Below are positions 32,301-44,400 of a DNA stretch of 64,000 bases, piece by piece. Position 1 is the first letter of the stretch. Each line of letters begins with the position of its first letter. The translations under genes and the position numbers were made by a program. The notes under the pieces were generated by a model, which worked only from the letters and a program-made list of their open reading frames with translations, was not told where the DNA came from and ran no database searches. The DNA is taken from positions 3,038,001 to 3,102,000 of the forward strand of contig NW_026570221.1 of NCBI RefSeq assembly GCF_019649055.1, read 5' to 3'. Source of the stretch: Paramacrobiotus metropolitanus (lineage: Eukaryota > Tardigrada > Eutardigrada > Parachela > Macrobiotidae).

Positions 32301-34966
32301 AAATTTAAGTACTACAACTTTCAAAAATTCATGATACGCCGGCGATTAAGTGATAAGTACTGTGGGTACTAGATACCGTACTACTACTTACTGCAACCTA
32401 GCAAAGTACTACTACACTGCTACATTTAAGTACTACTACCTTTAAGCACTAAAAACATTTAAGTACTACAGCTTTTAAAAATTTTTTTAGACCTTCTTCA
32501 AAACTTGAGAGTTTTTTAGAGATAAAAGTAGGAACGTTTGTGCGATGCTCTACTTTATAAAATTATCAACTTATTGAAAAAATCAATCCTGATTTAGGAG
32601 ATAATTTTCAAAAAATAAAGACGTAAGGATATGTAATGTATTAATCTCCTTAATTTTTCTTTTTGTTTTTCTTTTTCATATTTTCAGTGTAACTTTATAT
32701 TGATGATCTAGCCAACTCAAAACTTTATTTTTTTGGTACGACAGATAGTATTTAAACGGTGATAAAATAGATGGCGTGGGATCACTTACACGATGCCCAT
32801 AAAATACCATTAAGCCGATATTTCGGCGCAGAATTAATGAAACTTGTGGGAAACCATAAACAGTTGCTCAAAAGTGACCTCGCAGACTGCATCTTTAGCT
32901 ACTAATTGCAAGATTTGGTAGTGTATTATAATATATTTAGTAGTGTATTAATATTATATTTATTTGGTGATAAAATGGATGGCGTGGGATTAGCTACACC
33001 ATGCCCTTAAAACACCATTCAGCTGACATTTTAGCGCAGAATTAATGGAAACTTGTGGGAAACAATTGATAGTTGCTGAAAGTAACCTCGCACACTGCAT
33101 CTTTAGCTACTCACTGCAAGATTTTCAGCCATTCAGCCAGCTGTTCACTATTTAAAAAAATAAATTAAATACAGATTTATTAGATTTAGAGGTAGAGATT
33201 AGTGAATACTGAATACCTGCGCTGCCATAGATATCAGTATACAAAGTAACGTAGGTTAGTGAATGCCCAGGCTACCACCAGTACCACAGAGCCGCTACGT
33301 TAGTGAATACAGGAAGATAACGGGCCGGGGGCCGGCTCTTAGATATTTAGGAATAATTAGATACTCGTATAAATTAGACACTTCAGACCGTGAGATATTG
33401 AGGTACTCAGATTTCTAGATATTTTCAAAATTTAGAAACTCTGGAGGCTAAAAATATCTAGAGGTAACGGCCACGCTGCGCGGGGCCGAGTCGAAATATT
33501 TAGAAATTCTTGAAATGTAAAAGCTTTAAAGCGGGCTTTGGAAGAATTTATAGTTATTTGGAGGTAATCGAACGGATTTAAGAACGTCTTAAAGGTTTCA
33601 AGAATTAAAAAAAATAAAATTGTGTTTGATGTAATTGGCAGTTTTAAATAACTATTGTTTAAGTTGCTAAGTTGCGAACTCTCTAGAAGCTAACAGCATT
33701 TAAGCACTACAACCTGTAAGTACTAACAACCCTTAAGTATTACAACTTTTAAAAAAATTTTTAGACCTTCTCCAAAACTTAAGATTTTTTTAAAGATAAA
33801 GGTAGGAACGTTTATGCGATGCTCTATTTTATAAAATTAACAACTTATTGAAAAAATGAATGTTGATTTAGGAGTTAATTTCCAAAACTAACAACCTTTA
33901 AGTACTACCATCCCTTAAGTACTGCAACTTTTTAAAATTTTTTAGACCTTCTCCAAAATTTAAGATTTTTTAAAGATAAAGGTAGGAACGTTTGTGCGAT
34001 GCCTTATTTTATAAAGTTATCAACTTATTGAAAAAATCAATCTTGATTTAAGAGATAATTTCCAAAAAATAAGGACGTAAGGATATATGAATCTATTGAT
34101 ATGCTGTACACACATCGTGCAGTATACGTACCACTATCCAAGCTTCTCCCGTAATTTTTACCGTAAAGGTACAGATGAAAAAAATTGAGAGCGAAAATTG
34201 CGCTATAAACGGTTTCCATTACACTATCTGTACGCCTGCACAATGACCTCTTCAGATTTAAAATAATTTGGTTAACGGAAGTTAATATTTTATCATTTTA
34301 ATCGCTAGTTTATAATTTAGTATGAGCCATGCCAAATGCATGTATTCTTGTAGAGCACATAAAACAATGATGGGCTGCTTCTTACCTTAGAAATACGTAT
34401 TATATCCAAAGTAATTTCCAGCATAAATATAGCGAACCAGTGCAGTTGTTCAGACGAATGCGAACGCGTTCTCTGCGAACAATCGCAAGTAATAATAAAT
34501 TTTTACCACAACCTTCTGCTTCAGCGCCCATCTGCAACAACTGGCCCACGGGATTCCCAGTCACACCCGCAAGACATCATGGCGCCCTATCGAAGCACTA
34601 CGATCGGCATACAGTATCAGCGCTCCTGCGGTTGATAACTCTGCTCTTCAGCCGGTCAACACTAGGCCAGTTGCCCCCGTCGTTCCCTCGGGGTACGTCC
34701 AGTATAACGGGCCTCCCCCATCTTCATGGGTACAACGCCAGCTGGACCAGTGGAAATGCTTCATGTGCTGCCATCCGTTTGCAGTCGGTTTGGCACTGAG
34801 CATTGCAGCCTCCCTCATACTGGACATGGTGCGACGAATTTTTGCCGGATCTGCGAATCGGAGTGTCCAGACCAGGCAGACCCTGTGGAGAACTGTCCTG
34901 CGAATAACACTGCTGGATGTGCCGCTGACCGCTCTTCTCTACTGTCTGCTTACCTGGTATTTTTAG
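26351..34966 (+). CDS. Family-1 membrane protein, gene 6, with ~8-kb intron
   Basis: Exon 1 at 26351-26535 has a signal peptide (MGGEILSMLMFGIVLTGISC), a proline-containing segment and two cysteines (ALCSQPD and AECVIAM), ending in phase 2 at ATGAG|GTAAAA. The only downstream exon that fits is 34525-34966: acceptor TTCTGCTTCAG|C, phase 2, starting AHLQQLAHGI (compare NFRRLADAI), a Pro/Ser stalk (NGPPPSSW), a Trp/Lys/Cys patch (QWKCFMCCHPFAVG), then two hydrophobic spans with a basic loop and end LLTWYF. The loop motif EKRSxRGR is not kept. If joined, the intron is 7989 bases and holds the satellites and the 30-kb foldback element. Both exons fit the family on their own; pairing them is inference. 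Confidence 0.5.
26889..27000. repeat. Imperfect inverted repeat
   Basis: CCGTCACCCGCCTGGAGCGT at about 26894 is opposed by a complementary segment ending in CCGGGTGACGG at about 27000, with GTACATATGG / GTACATAAGC near the centre. It would form an imperfect hairpin of about 110 bases. It adjoins the dispersed repeat beginning near 26998. Confidence 0.5.
26998..27385 (+). repeat. Dispersed repeat, copy 1
   Basis: Aligns with 33253-33635 in the same orientation over about 385 bases: shared ACCACCAGTA, AGCCGCTACGT, a GGGCCGGC core, TGAGATATTGAG, CTCAGATTTCTAGATATTTT, AGAGGTAACGGCC, GGGGCCGAG and GAATGTAAAAGCTTT-type segments, then CGAACGGATTTAA. No protein is encoded. The copies bracket the satellite-rich interval. 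Confidence 0.75.
27386..28428. other. AT-rich spacer
   Basis: No gene is seen. A single copy of the satellite motif (CTTGGCGAACACTGCGAACG at about 27588) occurs here, in the same orientation as the 74-bp array at 28.4 kb. Confidence 0.5.
28429..29868 (+). repeat. 74-bp tandem repeat, about 19 units
   Basis: Each unit carries TTGGCGAACTGTGCGAATGC followed by TGCGAATATGGGAAAATCAAA and a variable half. The period is 74 bases, so each unit shifts the reading frame and all three frames stay open, giving many overlapping 65-71-codon frames that are not genes. Unit variants recur at spacings of 444 and 666 bases (6 and 9 units: 28503, 28947, 29613), a sign of higher-order structure. The last unit is cut at about 29868. 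Confidence 0.9.
30028..30784. mobile_element. Foldback element with TATAGGCACCC sub-repeats
   Basis: About 135-150 bases at each end are inverted copies made of repeated TATAGGCACCC(C) and GCACCCCGT units (30034-30165 and, as complement, 30645-30775). Outer ends both read CACTATAGGCACCC. AAATAAA lies just outside each end (30021-30027 and 30785-30791), a candidate target duplication. The interior contains an open frame at 30222-30509 on + without a recognised domain. Composite sub-repeat arms are the mark of Foldback-type elements, as at 21143-22437. Confidence 0.65.
31236..31790 (+). repeat. Diverged tandem array related to the 74-bp satellite
   Basis: About six units of 80-100 bases with CTTGGCGAACGCTGCGAATG and GAATATGGAAA followed by segments such as AGACGCAGCACGCAGTTCGG. 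The GGCGAAC...TGCGAATATGG core is shared with 28429-29868 but the rest of the unit differs. The last units are weaker and closer to the 74-bp type (ACTTCAACAGCAGCCTTGACG). Confidence 0.75.
32450..34085 (+). repeat. Nested direct duplications
   Basis: A ~170-base repeat with TTTAGACCTTCT, AGGAACGTTTGTGCGATGC, ATCAACTTATTGAAAAAAT and GATTTAGGAG occurs at about 32450-32640, 33718-33880 and 33890-34085. Between these, a separate ~160-base unit is tandemly duplicated at 32757-32915 and 32969-33126 (GGTGATAAAATAGATGGCGT, GCAGAATTAATG, CATCTTTAGCTACT). The dispersed repeat copy at 33253-33635 also lies here. No gene is supported. Confidence 0.75.
33253..33635 (+). repeat. Dispersed repeat, copy 2
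   Basis: Same-orientation copy of 26998-27385, about 6.2 kb downstream, with similar divergence along its length. Confidence 0.75.
34115..34250. mobile_element. Partial MITE copy 3
   Basis: CAAGCTTCTCCCGTAATTTT, TAAAGGTACAGAT and TTGCGCTATAAACGG align with the forward strand of copy 1 at 7462-7560 (TAAAGGTACAGATAG, TTTGCGCTATAGCG). The right end is missing. Confidence 0.5.
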
Positions 34967-35137
34967 TCTTTGGTAACTCTCCCATCGAAAACGGTTGTGT
35001 TATGTGGGGCCGCAACGAAAACCCGCCACACAAACTGGGTTTTCTTTCGCGACCAGTGAGTACGCATTGATCTGCATTAAAAACTATATAAAAACTACTG
35101 TGTAAATTTGTACACTTTTACGGTCCGTATAGTTCAA

Positions 35138-35368
35138 ATGCTGAAAAAGTTCATTCAGGTGCGAAGCACATTGAAGTGTGGTAGAAATTATTATGGTTAT
35201 GTATTTCTAAGTTTAGTAGTAGTATTCTCATGTTTTGCCCTTGTGGCTTTTTTGTTTATGTTTACACCCACGTATTTTGGGCTAATATTATTATTGTTAA
35301 CGTCGATTGCCATCAACGAAGCCTGTCGTAGGGCTTCCTGCGACAGCAGTGAAATGACGTTTGATTAA
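35138..35368 (+). CDS. Small two-span membrane protein, hypothetical
   Basis: ATG at 35138 opens a 76-codon frame, 170 bases after the stop of gene 6. A basic start (MLKKFIQVRSTLKCGRNYYG) precedes two adjacent hydrophobic spans (VFLSLVVVFSCFALVAFLFM and YFGLILLLLTSIAINEAC) and an acidic tail. The two close spans recall the C-terminal half of family 1, but the conserved loop is absent and no signal-peptide exon was found, so it may be a separate gene, a diverged second exon, or a chance frame. AT-rich hydrophobic frames are easy to get by chance. Confidence 0.3.
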   Translation: MLKKFIQVRSTLKCGRNYYGYVFLSLVVVFSCFALVAFLFMFTPTYFGLILLLLTSIAINEACRRASCDSSEMTFD

Positions 35369-36222
35369 AAAAATGCTTAAAAGTGTATCTGCTGTCTTCT
35401 GGCCAGAGGTTGTTGTTCAAAATGCCGCCTGACATAAGGGCGACAACTCAGCTGAATATTTCTTATCAAAAATTATACAGCGAAAGCTTTTCTCATACGA
35501 ATAATACAAATAATAATACAGGGTGCAGATCTTCGTCGCTTTTGATTATTTAAGAAACATGGGTTACATGGCACAAGTATGATTTGTAATATCGCGTCCT
35601 ACGTGTTCCTACGTGACAAAGCTTTCTTCCTCACTAAATGATTCGCGTCTGCATTGACGCTGTGTTTTCGTACAGTCGGTGGACAAACGATCGATACTTA
35701 TAATGATCACTGAATTACGTGACCTTTACCGCATTGCATAGGCTAAAATACCTTGCGTAGAGAACGGCTGCCGCTTCGCCTTAGGCTGATTAGGGGAAGC
35801 GATTCAAAGAGCACGTCTTAAACGGCGATGCCGGAGATAGACATTAACATTGTGATTCGTTCCTTAACGAACCCTTATTGATCGATTACCACGACTTCCT
35901 GTTGTGTGCGTTAAAAATGCCATCCAGTTCGTACTCGTCCCGTGCTCACATTTACTGCGTGTGGCGGACAGCAAAACCGAACCGGAAAAGTGGAAAACAC
36001 CAGCTAGTACTGCCGATCACAGTTGCTGCATGAGCCTGCATCAGCAGCAGACACCACAGAAAATTTACATTTGTTTGCTGTTAGTTTAACGGCTGTTTCG
36101 CTGTCTGGACCGAAGGCTGATTTGTATACCCAAGGTAAGAATAGCGATAATTACACGCGCGATTTCGATAGCAAAAAAGGAGAGGCATAAGCAACTACGA
36201 TTAAACGTTAAATTTCTTCCAG
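35369..36222. other. Spacer before gene 7
   Basis: No exon is recognised. The predicted acceptor for the coding exon of gene 7 (TTTCTTCCAG at 36222) closes this stretch, so a 5' non-coding exon may lie in it, but the conserved block of genes 1-5 is not recognisable. Confidence 0.4.
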
Positions 36223-36235
36223 AGACCATAGCATA

Positions 36236-37351
36236 ATGGGTAATCGGTGCGTGGAAAGTTGTCTCCTGCTGTGGGCGGCACTAACAGGGATAGCGGCATG
36301 CCGTAGTGACAACGTAACCGTTACAAATCACACTACTGTTCCTGCAGCGTGCCCACCGCTGAATTGCTCACTGCCCGCCGCGGAGCACATCTTGGCGCTT
36401 ATCGACGAGATGAAGAAGCTCAAGTAAGCAAAAGAAGTAATCTTTCCATGTTCTTACTACAAATTTCAACCAAAATGGTAACCTTTTTTTTTCTTTTTTT
36501 TTGCAATTAACAACTGACCCTACTTCGTAACAGACTGTAACATTTAACATATGTTCTATCATCTCCGTTAACCAGCTTCGTCCGTTATTATTTCAATCAG
36601 CAGTTAACGCCAGTTTGCTGAACGTTGTCATTTTTAGCATTGTAAACGCTTTATCTGTTTAGTCACCTCTCGAAAACATTAAGAAGCACTATTAAACCCT
36701 CTCATGATAACATCTTACGGGCGTCAGCAGCTGAATTTTAAACATTTTTTTCCAAACAATTATTTACTGTATTTTTGGTTACTTAATCCAGACGCAATCT
36801 TTTTCCGTGGGTTATAACGCATAATTATGCGAAATTATATTGTTTTGTAGAAGTATGTAACAAAAGTGCTTGCAAGATTTTTCCCGAATACGAAACCATC
36901 AATCGTTTTATATTTCTGCAGTTGGTTTTTAAAGCAAGCACTGGATATTGACTCGAATGACTCCACCAAAGAATTTACTAACGAAACACCTCAAACGTCC
37001 GGTCTTCGCTCGTTCCCCTTTTCCAAGTCCACCATCGTTACGCCCGCCGCCGTTGCTCATGCTCACGAGCCGCACGACAGCGGCGTGACTCGTCCACGCT
37101 CGGGAATCGTCACGCGGGCGGTTCTCCATGGCCTGGATAACTTTGTCTACAACCACACCATCCTCTTTATCGTCCTGCTGGTCATCGGAATGGTGCTGCT
37201 GCTATTAGTGCTCTTCTTTACTCTGGCCGCCCTCATCGACGCCATGCTGGAACGGGATCTGCGGGGACGCCTGCAGCTGGCCGGTCGGATTATCATCGTG
37301 TTCCTGGCGGGCGGCGTGGTGGCTGACGTCTTTCTTCACCGTTGTTCATGA
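36236..37351 (+). CDS. Family-1 membrane protein, gene 7 (distant member)
   Basis: Exons 36236-36423 and 36922-37351, phase 2 (CTCAA|GTAAGC ... TTCTGCAG|T). The signal peptide MGNRCVESCLLLWAALTGIA leads to three potential N-glycosylation sites (NVT, NHT, NCS) and cysteines at CPPLNC; the second conserved Cys is absent (LPAAEHILALIDEMKKL). Exon 2: NWFLKQALDI in the helix position, a stalk with little proline, a His-rich part (AHAHEPH), VYNHTILF in place of AEQHPFF, a strong first span, loop DAMLERDLRGR and a second span. The loop, the shared phase and the layout make membership convincing although overall identity is low. AATAAA at 37417. Confidence 0.7.
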
Positions 37352-38475
37352 AGCAGTTGATGTGGCGCTTTCAGTGCGCGTTATTAAATTACGCGTTATT
37401 AATTAGGTGTTCATACAATAAAAAATTTAAATTGTAATGTAGCAACACTTATGTCATAAATTTGTAGCAACGTAATAAAAAAATAATAGTTACGCAAGGC
37501 TTAAAATTTGACTGATTAAAGGTTAAACCTGTGTTTCAAGGTTTTTGGCTCACTGAAAGTTCACGCAAATGTACGGTGAAAAAAACTTTGCTTGCGCATA
37601 TTTGACCCACCCTATTAAGTCAGCACGCTTCTGTCTTCTCTGTTATAGTCTGTGTTCGTGATACCCTCAGAAGCGATTTTTCACTGAATTTTCGAGCCGC
37701 GAACCGGCTGGCCAATTTGCACTGTTTTACATCTATGTTGTATACACGTATTTGTGTAATAAAATTGTTTGCTTAAAACGTTTCCTGGTTTTTAAATACT
37801 TTTTCCGGAAGTAATTTGTACAGAAGTAAGTAAAAAGGAAGATAACTGCCGGCTGTCGCTTTTGTCACGAGTTGTCAAAATTCTGCGCAGTCCATTCGCG
37901 CACTGTAGCTGTATAATTACTTTCCGGCTACATATTTCCTGAGCCCAGCTGAAGTGGCAGGCACTTATAAAACAATCATGGAAGAAATCATTAATTTTCC
38001 TGAATGTATTAATCGGTTGAACGTTAACGCGCCGCAGTCATGAATCCATCTGACCAGCAATCAGTGCAGTGCACACTTACAGCAAAACCGGTATTTTGCT
38101 AGCTCTTCGCGGATTGTATCGATTAACTCAGCGTGCGCCGTGTACGTACGACGGCGCTGCACCTGCTCCGTAAATACCTGCTGCTTTCTTCGTACAGCAT
38201 TCATACACACACAATCCATCTCTGCACACTTTCCGCAAGGTGCCGTCGCGGCGAAAAGAAAACACTCGTTGAGCCAGTCACACCAGTGTTGTCACTCTTT
38301 CAGTTTCCTTCTTTTATCACGCGCTAAATGCCACATCATGATGTGATATCCATTGTCGTGTAATCCTCTTAACAGCATCCAACAGAAAAGGATTTAAATC
38401 TTCTTTGGAGGGGTTTGCTTCTCACGGTGTAGCACTGCTGGGAATATTTGTTGTACAGCGTCCAGCGGATTAGGA
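37352..38475. other. Spacer and 5' region of the claudin-like gene
   Basis: No additional gene is visible. Open frames of 64-68 codons around 38133-38346 lack any feature of a protein. The region just before 38476 is presumably 5' UTR. Confidence 0.4.
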
Positions 38476-41400
38476 ATGGGCGCGGCGCCCTGTTTACTGT
38501 CGCTGGGCACTATATGCGGCTGTATCGCTGTGGCCTGCGTGGCCATCGCGTTCAGTACGGACAATTGGCTGGAGTACTCGGTGAACCGGGTGGCGATTCT
38601 GACCACGATGAGCCAGACGTCCGATGATCCACAGTACGCGGAGGTCCCGTTGAATCTTAACCGGACACTGATTTATTTCCCGCGGACCATCGGGTTGTGG
38701 CGGATATGTTTCCCTATGGAGATACCATACGGTAAGAATCACAATCTCTTCGCGAAAAATGAAAACGCTTAGTTGTAACGAATACGGAGCAGAACACGCT
38801 CGTCTTCTGTTTTAACTCCGATGCTGGCTATTTACGCGCACTGTTTGTGTGTTCTTGTTGCACCGTAATTGTTAATTTTGTTCTTAATTTTTTAACTCGA
38901 AAAATTGTCCATAACTTTATTTCATGTGGCATATTGTATAACAGTGTTTCTAGAACATCTTGTGTAGCTCCAGAATAAATATTGCGTTTAAATTTTATGT
39001 CAATTTCAATTTGCCGTATCTCACCAGAAGAATGGCGTGTTTTTAGGCCAATTAAGGCGATTAAGTGATTGGGTATAGAGCGATATTAAACACTAAAAAA
39101 AAGTGCTAAACGTTGCGAGAAATGTATCCAGTGGTGTGTATGCGGGAATGTTGGCGCCCCGCGGCGCGACACTTTTTCCCCAGCCGGTTTTGGCGCGGGC
39201 TGGTTTTTGACTAATTTTGTTTTGCTGTGTCAGCGTGTCTCGAAAACGTGGATTGCCTTGCATGGAAGTGGTCCTTCTTAATATGTCGATGCGCCAGTTT
39301 TCTTTAGTTAGGCAAAACACTTCCAGATTCACTAAGCAAATAATCCATCAAAAAATAGAAATGTTTTTGCATTTGTGGGCCTTAAATCTACCCAAAGTTG
39401 TGTCTGATAAAAGTAAACAATATCCAGTCAAAAAATATTACTATTTTTTACCAAAATTTCAAGCATTTTCAGAGCGTATTTTCAGAATGGGCTAAATAAA
39501 TTCACAAAAACTGGATAAAATCAGCACATATGAAATTTTATTGATTTTTTTGTATTATGCGCTCGTATTTGTCAGAAGATTTTAAGGACAAATTTCAGAT
39601 TTAGTGTGATCTGTTTTCAATAGCGACCTTCTTCGATTTCCGGGAAATAGGTGGAAAACATTAATAAACATCATAGAAACTGCGCATTTAATGCCGTTGC
39701 ACCGGTAACTGGCTGGTTGATCGTTGTATAACGCTAACCCGAATGATTTCCTCTCAATAATCTGAGAAATCCATCACGGCGGACATGTCGCTTGAGAGAT
39801 CGATGCAGAAGCGTGGAAAATGCATACAGCAACATATGTCCATTACATCGATAACGAGGCAGGTAGATTTGCTTAGAGCCGCTCGATTTGCGCGGCTCGC
39901 TAAGTAGGTTAGCTAATAACATATCGATACACGGTAGACGCGATGTTACAGTGCAGCGCGTTTTATTGTGCCGCTTGTCTCACGTGTCCGATCCGCTCGG
40001 TGTTCCGGCGGAACAATATTTTCTGTTCTAGATTGGGGGCACTGCCAATGTGAAGAATAATATAAAACTGCGGCGCAAGAAGCAGTGGAGCATAGCGAGT
40101 GGACAAGTTCACAGTGGCCGCGGTGAATATCGACGGTGCAGTTATAATTATGGCCGAGTGCAACCGGTGTAACAGGCTGTTCGTGTAAATGCTACGTAGC
40201 ACAACAAGTGCAGCTTCGCGCTCCCGTGTGGTGTTATTTTCATGGCCAATAAAAATATCAGAACGCCGCTAATTTCTGTCCACTAGAAATCACCGAGGAA
40301 TTGTCAGAAATATTCGATGCCGAATTTTTAGGAATAATTTTTTTAAAAGGGTTTGTTTTATTCACTTTAATTCGTCGATTATGAGTGGGAAATTAGTGAG
40401 TGATAAAAGCTCAAGCTGCTGTTGATTTCTGTCTGCTCAAAATTGCTAACTTTTAGCCAGATTATTTTCAGCTGTGCCTTTTTAATTTTTCCAGATAAAA
40501 TTTCTACCAAATTGTTACTGTAATTAAATTTTTTTCATTGAATTTCATAAGTAGAATTAACAAGTACGGGAATATTTCAATTTTTTCTTACCTGATAGCG
40601 ACACCTTTCTAAGAAATTGAGTTTGCGTTTTGGGTATAATAAATTCAGTTTAAAAGTTTGGAAAATTCTTGAAGTGTTCTTTAATTTGTTTTCAATTTTC
40701 ATCTGCAATATTTGTAAAATTTTGTAGGGGTAATTTTCTGGTGTTAGTTTGCTATGACAAGTGTGTCTAGCAAAGCAAAAATGAGTAACTTTTCGAAAAA
40801 TTCTGGTAACAAAGAATTTTATGATTAATTGGCACTCACCATAGTCGGCCGATGAATAATTTCGCAGAACATTTTCAATTTGTGTGTTGTGTTTGTCATC
40901 GATATTAGCGATCCGGTGGGTTATTGAAAATTTCCGCCGCATAATGCGCGGCAATTGACTCACGTGTTAACATCCGTGTTCCTTTCGCTCTTTTTCCCGG
41001 CGGGCATGCAGCAAGTTTTAAGCGGTGTTAATTTTCTTTTGACAGTTAATTTTTCACTACCGAACGTCGGATCAGAATCTTAAACAGCATTATAACCGAT
41101 TGCGACGTGCCGTTCGGTGCGAACGCCATTTTTATCGCTCCGACCGGTGTGTTTTGTAGCCTTGAACGGTTTCCGTGCTGTAACGACCTCATCGATCAAG
41201 GAAGCAGATTTTTCCATCGATAACCTGAACAAATAATAAAACTATCAGATAAAAAATTAAAATAATTAATAAACCGTTCTAAAATAATTAAAAAAAATTA
41301 GAAATCTTGAAAAAATAAAAGAATTAAAAAATTTTAAAGCACGTTTACGGTATTTAAATCATAGAAAAATCTCTCTAATTATACAAACAAAACTTTGGGA

Positions 41401-44400
41401 ATTAAAAAAATTAGCATCACCAATTTTTATATAATTTTTGGTTATCGTTTATTTTGTTTAATTTATTGTTTGAATATTTAAACAATTATTCTTTAGCTTA
41501 ACAAAATAATATCACATTTCGCTTTACAACATTTCCTTAAAAAATTTCATTATTTGCGCTATATATTTTTATTTTGTGTGTTTACATAAATATTTCGCAT
41601 TTTGATTTTATTTAAGAAATTTTTGTATTTTATTTCTTGAGTTTTTATTTGTTTTTGTTTGTTTATGCGTGCAGTTTATTGAAGAAGGATATCTTGACAA
41701 ACAAGGTTGGCGTTGAAGGAGAAAATCATCGGCATCATGACCACAGCCGCGGTGTGGTAATCCGATCTGGGTTTACGTGTGTAATTGTTGTGCGGCGGGG
41801 GATATTCGACATTTGTTTGCGCTGACTGCTCCACGCATGGTTTTGCGTTACGCGGCTGTCGAGTGCGCTGGTTGCGTGTTTAGATGAAAAGAGAAAATCA
41901 ACTGACCATTAGCATAATCACTGCGTAAAGATGCTGGCACTGCGGTGGACACCCGCAAAGCGTCTTTTGTGCTCATACTCGACTTTCCGGCCAATATACT
42001 TTCGCTGCGGCCTAATTAATGCCCATTAATATTTATTGCTCATTTTCTCATGCTTGTCAAACCAGTGAAAAAATAGGAAAATAACAAAAATTCGGGTTTT
42101 TTATCTTTTCAGCCGTTTAATTACAAAGCTGTTACATTACCATTTTCTGGGTAATTTCTTCAGAAAACTTTACACAGTAGAAAAAATTGCCGCTAAAGTT
42201 AAAAAAAATATGGAAAACCAATTTATAAAAATTAAAAAATAAGTCATGTATAATTTATAATTTCTCGAAAATAAAAATTAATAAAATTTAGAATTTTCTG
42301 CGACAGAATTTAAAATAAAATGAATTATAAGGTCAAAAACAGCAATTTCATTCTTTTTATCATTTATCGAAGAACACAAATTGTACTTAAATCAATTTCT
42401 ACTAAAATATTAACCAAAAATAAGTGTTAATGTTTGTTTTTATTTCTTTGAGTATTAAAAATTATGTCATGCTAAAAATTTTATAACAATTCTTCATGGC
42501 GCATGCAGAGTATCCGATTATCGGCGTTATTTACGCCGTTGCGCAACCAGCACACAAATCCGCTAGAAGTTCCACCGTTATGGAATATTACGGCGCGGAA
42601 TGTTTGTGCAAGTTATTAGTGTGTGTGCAACAATTTTGCCTCATGTTTCCTCTATACAGCACGGCCGATATCGCTGTTTGCACAAGTAGTTCACAACTCG
42701 TGCGGTTTACAGTTCAAACAGCGATTATGAGCCGGGGAGAAAAAACATCAGCGAAAAATGCCGTGCAGCCCCGGCATGCGGAGAGTTCGGTGGCAGAGGT
42801 GAATATAATCGGCAAGACAAATTTACTCAACAGGTTTACACGCGGGTGTAATATGCCGTTGCCGATCATCATCTTACCGCGTTGCGTTGCTGACCAGGGG
42901 ATACATATGTAGAATATCGTACGCTGAGTGCTTGACCAGAGAAAAAATGCCGATTAAATGCACCCCGGCAACAATAACACGTTTCCCACCAGACAAACAC
43001 ACCCGCTGCAATAATAAATTATCGAGCTGTTTTTTGCTGACATCCCCAACGTTGCAGCAAAATATGTCTCACAAAATTTTAATAAGAATATTTTTTGATT
43101 TTTTTTTGAAAATTATTTTCCTATTTTTATTTTTAATGTAACGTTACTACTGTTTTGTAAATACAGTAGCTTGATTACAGATACAGTATAAATGAGCAAA
43201 GTTCATTTTGAAAGAAATTTGCGCAAAAAAAGCAATAAAATTTCACAACAGGAATGCGAAATTTTTAATCCAAACTTCCATAATTCGCAGCATAAATATT
43301 GCATTTTTCTAAGTATTTTGGGGCCTAATTTAGGCACAGTTTTTCAAAATTAAGCTTTTTTTTGCCCGGTTCTTTTTGGCAGCTAACCGATTCAAAAGGC
43401 ATTTAAATGTAGTAATTAATTCGCATGAAAAAACTGCGTAGCCTAAAATTGTTTAGCAATAAAAGCAAAATTTTTTACGAGAAGTTTAAATATGCAGTTA
43501 AAACATCTAAGCAAAATACAGTAGCATTTAATTTATATATACTCTTATAACTTTTAATCGATCAGCTGTATATGACTGCAAAAGCTTATAGGTTATTGTG
43601 GCTTTATTAACGCAAAAGAGAAATTTGAATTAACTTTTTTTTGGGCAATTTGTTAGCTTCTACAGTAGAAATTATAGAGACTACATTGTTTACAGTATTT
43701 CGTGAATGTTTATTCTTTATCAGGAAATTAATTTTATTATTTTGTTTTACACAGGCGTTGATGTATATCGATCTCCAACGGACACCAGTTGCGTGAACGT
43801 CGACTACCCGAAAGATCTGGATAGCGGGATGGACGCGTGGAATCGTGCTCGCGTCCGTAAGTAATTCACGTGACCTTTATTTGGCTAAAAGCCGCGCTCA
43901 CCAGGAACTACACGGCTTTTTATACATTTCTAATTACCGGCTAAACACGCTCCTCTGACGCGCTCCCTTATTCAGCACAATTATACTTAGCGGCCGACAA
44001 ATGCCGAATCAATAAACAGGCATATATTCTACCTGGCCCACCACTTCCGGTGGAGAGTGGGAAAGCGTGCTAGAGGATAATACACAGCTGGTGTTTATCT
44101 CGAAACGGGAGTGTATGTATTGATTCATGACGATTGCTTTGTGTAGATTTGATGCGGACGATTCTGGCGCTGTTCATTGCTGGATTCGCCATGGAACTGC
44201 TGAGCTTCTTTGTGGGAGTGTTCGGCTGCTGGCGGAGGAGTCCCGGCTTGTTGGTCACGACCGGAACTTTCATGATATTAGCCTGTACGTTTACGGTTAA
44301 AAGCGCTGTAAGATACACTCCAAAAATTTTTAGAAAAACAATTATGCAAAGTGTACCTTGAATTACATATTATAATAACAAATTCACAATTATGGCTGAG

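Noticed and set aside
42496-42912. 138-codon open frame on +
   Set aside because: It lies in the first intron of the claudin-like gene and shows no domain, signal peptide or paralogue.
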